DNA from: Treponema sp.
GTDB lineage: Bacteria > Spirochaetota > Spirochaetia > Treponematales > Treponemataceae
Length of the DNA: 64,000 nt
Direction: 5' to 3'
NCBI GenBank assembly: GCA_016288205.1
Contig: JAEEYO010000049.1
Coordinates: 1 to 64,000, forward strand
Below the pieces are notes generated by a model. It was not told the DNA's origin. It saw only the letters and a list, made by a program, of their open reading frames with translations, and ran no database searches. Positions 61,398-64,000 of the stretch are shown here, piece by piece. The translations under genes were made by a program, and so were the position numbers. Every line of letters begins with the position of its first letter. Within the stretch, counting starts at the first letter, position 1.

Positions 61398-62045
61398 ATG
61401 GCAGATACAATTATAAAGGTTATAGGTATTGGTGGTTGTGGAATCAACATTGTCAACAGCATTATCGACAAGGAAATAAAGGGTGTTGAATGTGTTGCAG
61501 TGGACACGGATAAGCTTGCGCTGGATAAGTCAAAGGCTCAGAAAAAGCTTCTGATTGGAGAAAAGTCTGCAAATGGTCTGGGTGCGGGCGGACAGCCGGA
61601 TTTTGGAGAGAAGGCCGCTCAGGAAGATGCCGAAATTGTAAAGGCTTTGTTCTCCGAGGGGCAGGATTGCATTGCCGTCATTGTTGCAGGTTTGGGTGGT
61701 GGCACAGGAACTGGTGCTGCGTCAGTTGTAGCAGAAATAGCCAAGGAAAATGGGGCGTCAACTATCGCAATAGTCTGTAAGCCGTATGAATTTGAAGGTG
61801 ATGTAAGAATCAAGTTTGCAGAGGAAGGAATCAAAAAGCTGTGTAATAGTGTAGGCAGTATCATAACACTAAAGAACCAAGGAATTATGACAGCTATAGA
61901 CGATTTGAACCTTTCTGGAATTTCTTTCGAGGAGACTTCAAAAATCATCTGCAATGTTCCGTGTAAGTTTGTTCAAATGCTTTCAGGTCTGGTTTATGAT
62001 GACAATGTTAAAGGCAGCATGAAATTGATAAAGTCAATATTATGA
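61398..62045 (+). CDS. Truncated FtsZ-like GTPase domain protein
   Basis: 215 residues against 320-400 for FtsZ. The GTP-binding half is well kept: VIGIGGCGINIVNS (T1), ECVAVDTDKLAL (T2), GLGAGGQPDFG (T3), GLGGGTGTGAA (T4, 99-108), CKPYEFEGDVRIKFAEEG (T5), and ITLKNQG (T6). Helix H7 is degenerate, the T7 loop with the catalytic Asp pair (NxDFAD) is missing, and there is no C-terminal domain or tail. It should bind GTP but not support hydrolysis across a filament. AGGAGG before the ATG. Higher GC than the DUF262 genes. Possibly a filament cap or antagonist of the cell's FtsZ; this is inference. Confidence 0.88.
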   Translation: MADTIIKVIGIGGCGINIVNSIIDKEIKGVECVAVDTDKLALDKSKAQKKLLIGEKSANGLGAGGQPDFGEKAAQEDAEIVKALFSEGQDCIAVIVAGLGGGTGTGAASVVAEIAKENGASTIAIVCKPYEFEGDVRIKFAEEGIKKLCNSVGSIITLKNQGIMTAIDDLNLSGISFEETSKIICNVPCKFVQMLSGLVYDDNVKGSMKLIKSIL

Positions 62046-62091
62046 CATCTTAATCTTTTTTTTTCAAAAATCTTTTCCACTCCGTCACGTT

Positions 62092-62115
62092 CTGATAGAC
62101 CTCCAGTGTTATAAT
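62092..62115 (+). promoter_or_regulatory. CTGATAGA-type promoter element 2
   Basis: CTGATAGA-CCTCCA-GTGTTATAAT, ending in a TATAAT -10 box 36 bases before the leucine-rich-repeat gene. Confidence 0.6.
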
Positions 62116-62151
62116 GCTCTTATCAAACGCACAAATATAAGGAGGCACTTT

Positions 62152-63564
62152 ATGACACATGAGAATTCAGTCATTAATCAGACCTGTAAAGACAATGGTG
62201 ATTTCAATATTGTTGATGGCATTCTAGTAGAATATCTTAGCAATGATTCATCTGTAGTTATCCCCGATGGCGTAATAAAAATCAATGATCGTGTGTTTTT
62301 GGGTGATTGTGTTACATCTGTAAGTATTCCAGTAAGTGTGAAGAAAATTAACGAATATGCCTTTAACATACTTAAGGATATACATTATGCTGGTACTCGG
62401 GAGCAGTGGAATAAAGTAAGGAAGAGTATATGCTGGAGGAAGTCAGCAGATGTCGTGCATTGTATAGATGGTGATGAGGAACTTCCTCAGTTTTACTTCA
62501 GAGATAATGTGTTGGAAAACTATTATGGAGTTTCGGATTCAGTTGTTATCCCCGAGAACGTGAACAGAATCGGCGAGGCGGCATTTGCAGTTTGCGAATC
62601 TGTTGTGTCAATTATCATACCTGATGGAGTGACAGAAATTGGGGAGAGAGCTTTCATGGGCTGTGAATCACTTAACTCTATCGTTATTCCGGATAGCGTG
62701 ATGGAAATTGGAGATTATGCCTTTGAAAATTGTGAATCGCTTGAATATATCACTATTCCTCCGAATGTTCAGACAATAAACGAGTGTCTCTTTGTCGGAT
62801 GTACCTCTCTTAAGTCTGTAAATATTCCAGCGAGTGTGAAAAAAATTTGCTCTTGTGCATTTAAGGACTGTTCTGCTCTTGCAGAAATTCATTTTGCTGG
62901 TACTAAAAAACAGTGGGGTTTTGTAAAGAAGGATGAGTACTGGAGAAAATATATCCCTGCTTCATCTGTACAGTGCAAAGATGGTAGTGTTGAATTATCG
63001 CAGTTCAGAATCAATGACGGTGTGCTTGAACAGTATTATGGTGTAAGTGAGTCTGTTGTTATTCCCAATAATGTGATAGAAATAGGACGCTTTGCATTCA
63101 GTTGTTGCGAGACACTTTTATCAGTCAGTATTCCAAATACTGTGATAGAAATTGGTGATGCTGCATTTGATGGCTGTAACTCACTTAAATCAATCTGTAT
63201 TCCTGAAGGAGTTATGGAAATCCATACTTCTACTTTCAGTCAGTGCATATTGCTTGAATCGGTTTCTATTCCGAAAAGTGTGAGGATAATCGAAGAAGAG
63301 GCCTTTTGTGCCTGTGTGTCTCTCTCTTCGATTGATGTTCCTGCTGGAGTAATAAAAATATATGATAAAGCTTTCTTTGACTGCATGCACCTCGTTTCAA
63401 TCAGTATCCCTGCGTCCGTGACGGAAATAGGAAAAAATGCCTTTTGTGGATGCCACTCACTCAAGGAAATCCACTATAGCGGTGCGGAAGAACAGTGGAA
63501 TGCCTTGGTAAAAGGTGATGGTTGGAATGAGGGTTGTCCAGATTTAAAAGTAATCTTTGATTAG
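62152..63564 (+). CDS. BspA-type leucine-rich-repeat protein without signal peptide
   Basis: 470 residues of LRR_5 (BspA/Treponema pallidum-type) repeats: VIPDGVIKINDRVFLGD, IIPDGVTEIGERAFMGCESL, IVIPDSVMEIGDYAFENCES, ISIPASVTEIGKNAFCGCHS. Three larger modules are visible, each opening with a FNIVDGILVEYLSNDS- or INDGVLEQYYGVSES-like phrase and closing with IHYAGTREQWNKV-type phrases. It begins MTHENSVINQTCKDNGDFNI, with no signal peptide or membrane segment, so it should stay in the cytoplasm unless secreted another way. Many BspA proteins are surface adhesins, so this is unusual. AAGGAGG before the ATG. Own promoter. Confidence 0.88.
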   Translation: MTHENSVINQTCKDNGDFNIVDGILVEYLSNDSSVVIPDGVIKINDRVFLGDCVTSVSIPVSVKKINEYAFNILKDIHYAGTREQWNKVRKSICWRKSADVVHCIDGDEELPQFYFRDNVLENYYGVSDSVVIPENVNRIGEAAFAVCESVVSIIIPDGVTEIGERAFMGCESLNSIVIPDSVMEIGDYAFENCESLEYITIPPNVQTINECLFVGCTSLKSVNIPASVKKICSCAFKDCSALAEIHFAGTKKQWGFVKKDEYWRKYIPASSVQCKDGSVELSQFRINDGVLEQYYGVSESVVIPNNVIEIGRFAFSCCETLLSVSIPNTVIEIGDAAFDGCNSLKSICIPEGVMEIHTSTFSQCILLESVSIPKSVRIIEEEAFCACVSLSSIDVPAGVIKIYDKAFFDCMHLVSISIPASVTEIGKNAFCGCHSLKEIHYSGAEEQWNALVKGDGWNEGCPDLKVIFD

Positions 63565-63623
63565 AAAATATAGGTGCTTAAACTCACTTTTTCCAAAAAA
63601 AATTTTTGCTGCTACATCGCAAT

Positions 63624-63647
63624 CTGATAGAGTGGGTGTGATATAGT
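63624..63647 (+). promoter_or_regulatory. CTGATAGA-type promoter element 3
   Basis: CTGATAGA-GTGGGT-GTGATATAGT, about 130 bases before the gene at 63777. It is flanked by an inverted repeat TTTGCTGC (63605-63612) / GCAGCAAA (63653-63660). Confidence 0.5.
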
Positions 63648-63667
63648 TCTAGGCAGCAAATGTGCGA

Positions 63668-63749
63668 TATGGAGAAAATCTGCCAGGTTGACGGCGCACT
63701 GTGCCACTTGCTGTTAGTAAGGTAAGTCTTCCGGCATGATTTCTCCATA
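63668..63749 (+). ncRNA. Structured 5' leader, candidate riboswitch or attenuator
   Basis: A perfect 10-pair outer stem TATGGAGAAA (63668-63677) / TTTCTCCATA (63740-63749) closes an 82-base element. Inside: TGCC/GGCA, a small hairpin GGCGC-ACT-GTGCC, and a second hairpin CTTG-CTGTTAG-TAAG, so a multi-branched fold is possible. It lies between promoter element 3 and the ribosome site AGGAGG of the gene at 63777. No known riboswitch consensus was matched by eye. Confidence 0.45.
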
Positions 63750-63776
63750 ACGGAAATAAAATCTTAGGAGGATTTT

Positions 63777-64000
63777 ATGACAAAGAGATTTTTTTTATCC
63801 ATGCTTATTGCATTTGTGATGGTTGGTTCTGTTTCTGCCGAAAAGTACAGGTATTATATGCTTAGTCAAAGCAACCCGAATAGTGCCATGTTCTTGATAA
63901 TGCAGACATCAGAGGAGTTGCCGGAAGAAAAGGTAAAAAACTTGGAAAATGCTGGCGGAGGAGCACTGAATACAAAGCAGGATCGTTTTGCAGCAGAAGC
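63777..64000 (+). CDS. Secreted protein, cut off by window edge
   Basis: 74 residues seen from the ATG at 63777 (AGGAGG before it). Signal peptide TKRFFLSMLIAFVMVGSVSA, then EKYRYYMLSQSNPNSAMFLI and MQTSEELPEEKVKNLENAGG. Unrecognised; the mature part is polar. A long structured leader precedes it. Confidence 0.7.
   Translation, partial: MTKRFFLSMLIAFVMVGSVSAEKYRYYMLSQSNPNSAMFLIMQTSEELPEEKVKNLENAGGGALNTKQDRFAAE

Noticed and set aside
61398-62045. The cell's main ftsZ gene
   Set aside because: No T7 loop, no C-terminal domain, no ftsA or division genes beside it.
63668-63749. Cobalamin or c-di-GMP riboswitch
   Set aside because: GCCACT and GGTAAG fragments look suggestive, but the conserved boxes of these classes are not in the right order.

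Overview
The window looks like a chromosomal segment of a fermentative anaerobic spirochaete, most likely a host-associated Treponema; this is inferred from gene content and style, not proven. The grounds are a pyruvate formate-lyase and a GTP-type PEP carboxykinase side by side, several BspA/Rpn/DUF4143/PIN-type accessory genes, many secreted proteins with simple signal peptides, and integron attC-like sites of the kind reported from Treponema. Most promoters are clear sigma70 types with 17-bp spacers. The core genes are moderate in GC. The two ends of the window and a patch at 17.2-21.7 kb are clearly richer in AT.

Layout. 1-2.3 kb: an AT-rich gene-cassette array, all genes on the minus strand, separated by two full attC-like hairpin sites and starting with a half site; no integrase is in the window. 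2.5-7.3 kb: pflB and pckG, each with its own promoter, sharing a TGCATA-type palindrome. 7.3-8.1 kb: a Phd/VapC-type toxin-antitoxin pair. 8.3-17.2 kb: core genes (RNB exoribonuclease, dus, Mrp/NBP35 ATPase, gltX, a beta-propeller protein, an HD-GYP protein) plus a decayed AAA/DUF4143 gene. 17.2-21.7 kb: four envelope or unknown genes divergent from an XRE regulator, including a transglutaminase-like domain fused to a beta-barrel. 21.7-28.8 kb: DTW protein, trxA, coaX, hisS, two exported proteins, manA and a sugar nucleotidyltransferase. 28.9-35.8 kb: two paralogous solute-binding proteins split by an Rpn nuclease gene, a secreted protein and deoD. 36-43 kb: a GGDEF-EAL protein, a Holliday-junction-resolvase-like protein, an outer-membrane protein, an RHH/PIN toxin-antitoxin pair, an MraY homologue and leuB. 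43-53.6 kb: addA/addB, tRNA-Ala(CGC), a C11 peptidase homologue without its catalytic residues, a cation:proton antiporter and a ProX/YbaK editing protein.

53.7-64 kb is an accessory island, strongly AT-rich up to about 61.3 kb: a secreted HEAT-repeat protein, a nucleotidyltransferase-like protein, two small genes, a frameshifted DUF262 fragment, then two intact DUF262 (GmrSD-like) genes in tandem. These are followed by a 215-residue FtsZ-like GTPase that keeps the nucleotide-binding loops but lacks the T7 catalytic loop and the C-terminal domain. A cytoplasmic BspA-type leucine-rich-repeat protein and a secreted protein behind a structured leader follow. The DUF262-DUF262-FtsZ-like run is the best candidate for an undescribed (defence-type) system.

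Genome-wide style features: (i) a degenerate GTGGAAA heptad repeat sits at the 3' ends of at least six genes and supplies their last codons and stop (RVES, KVEN, GR endings); (ii) several genes (hisS, deoD, an RHH antitoxin, probably the C11 homologue and the XRE regulator) have a -10 box about six bases before the ATG and so are predicted to make leaderless mRNAs; (iii) a conserved CTGATAGA-N6-GTG promoter element occurs three times in the last 7 kb.
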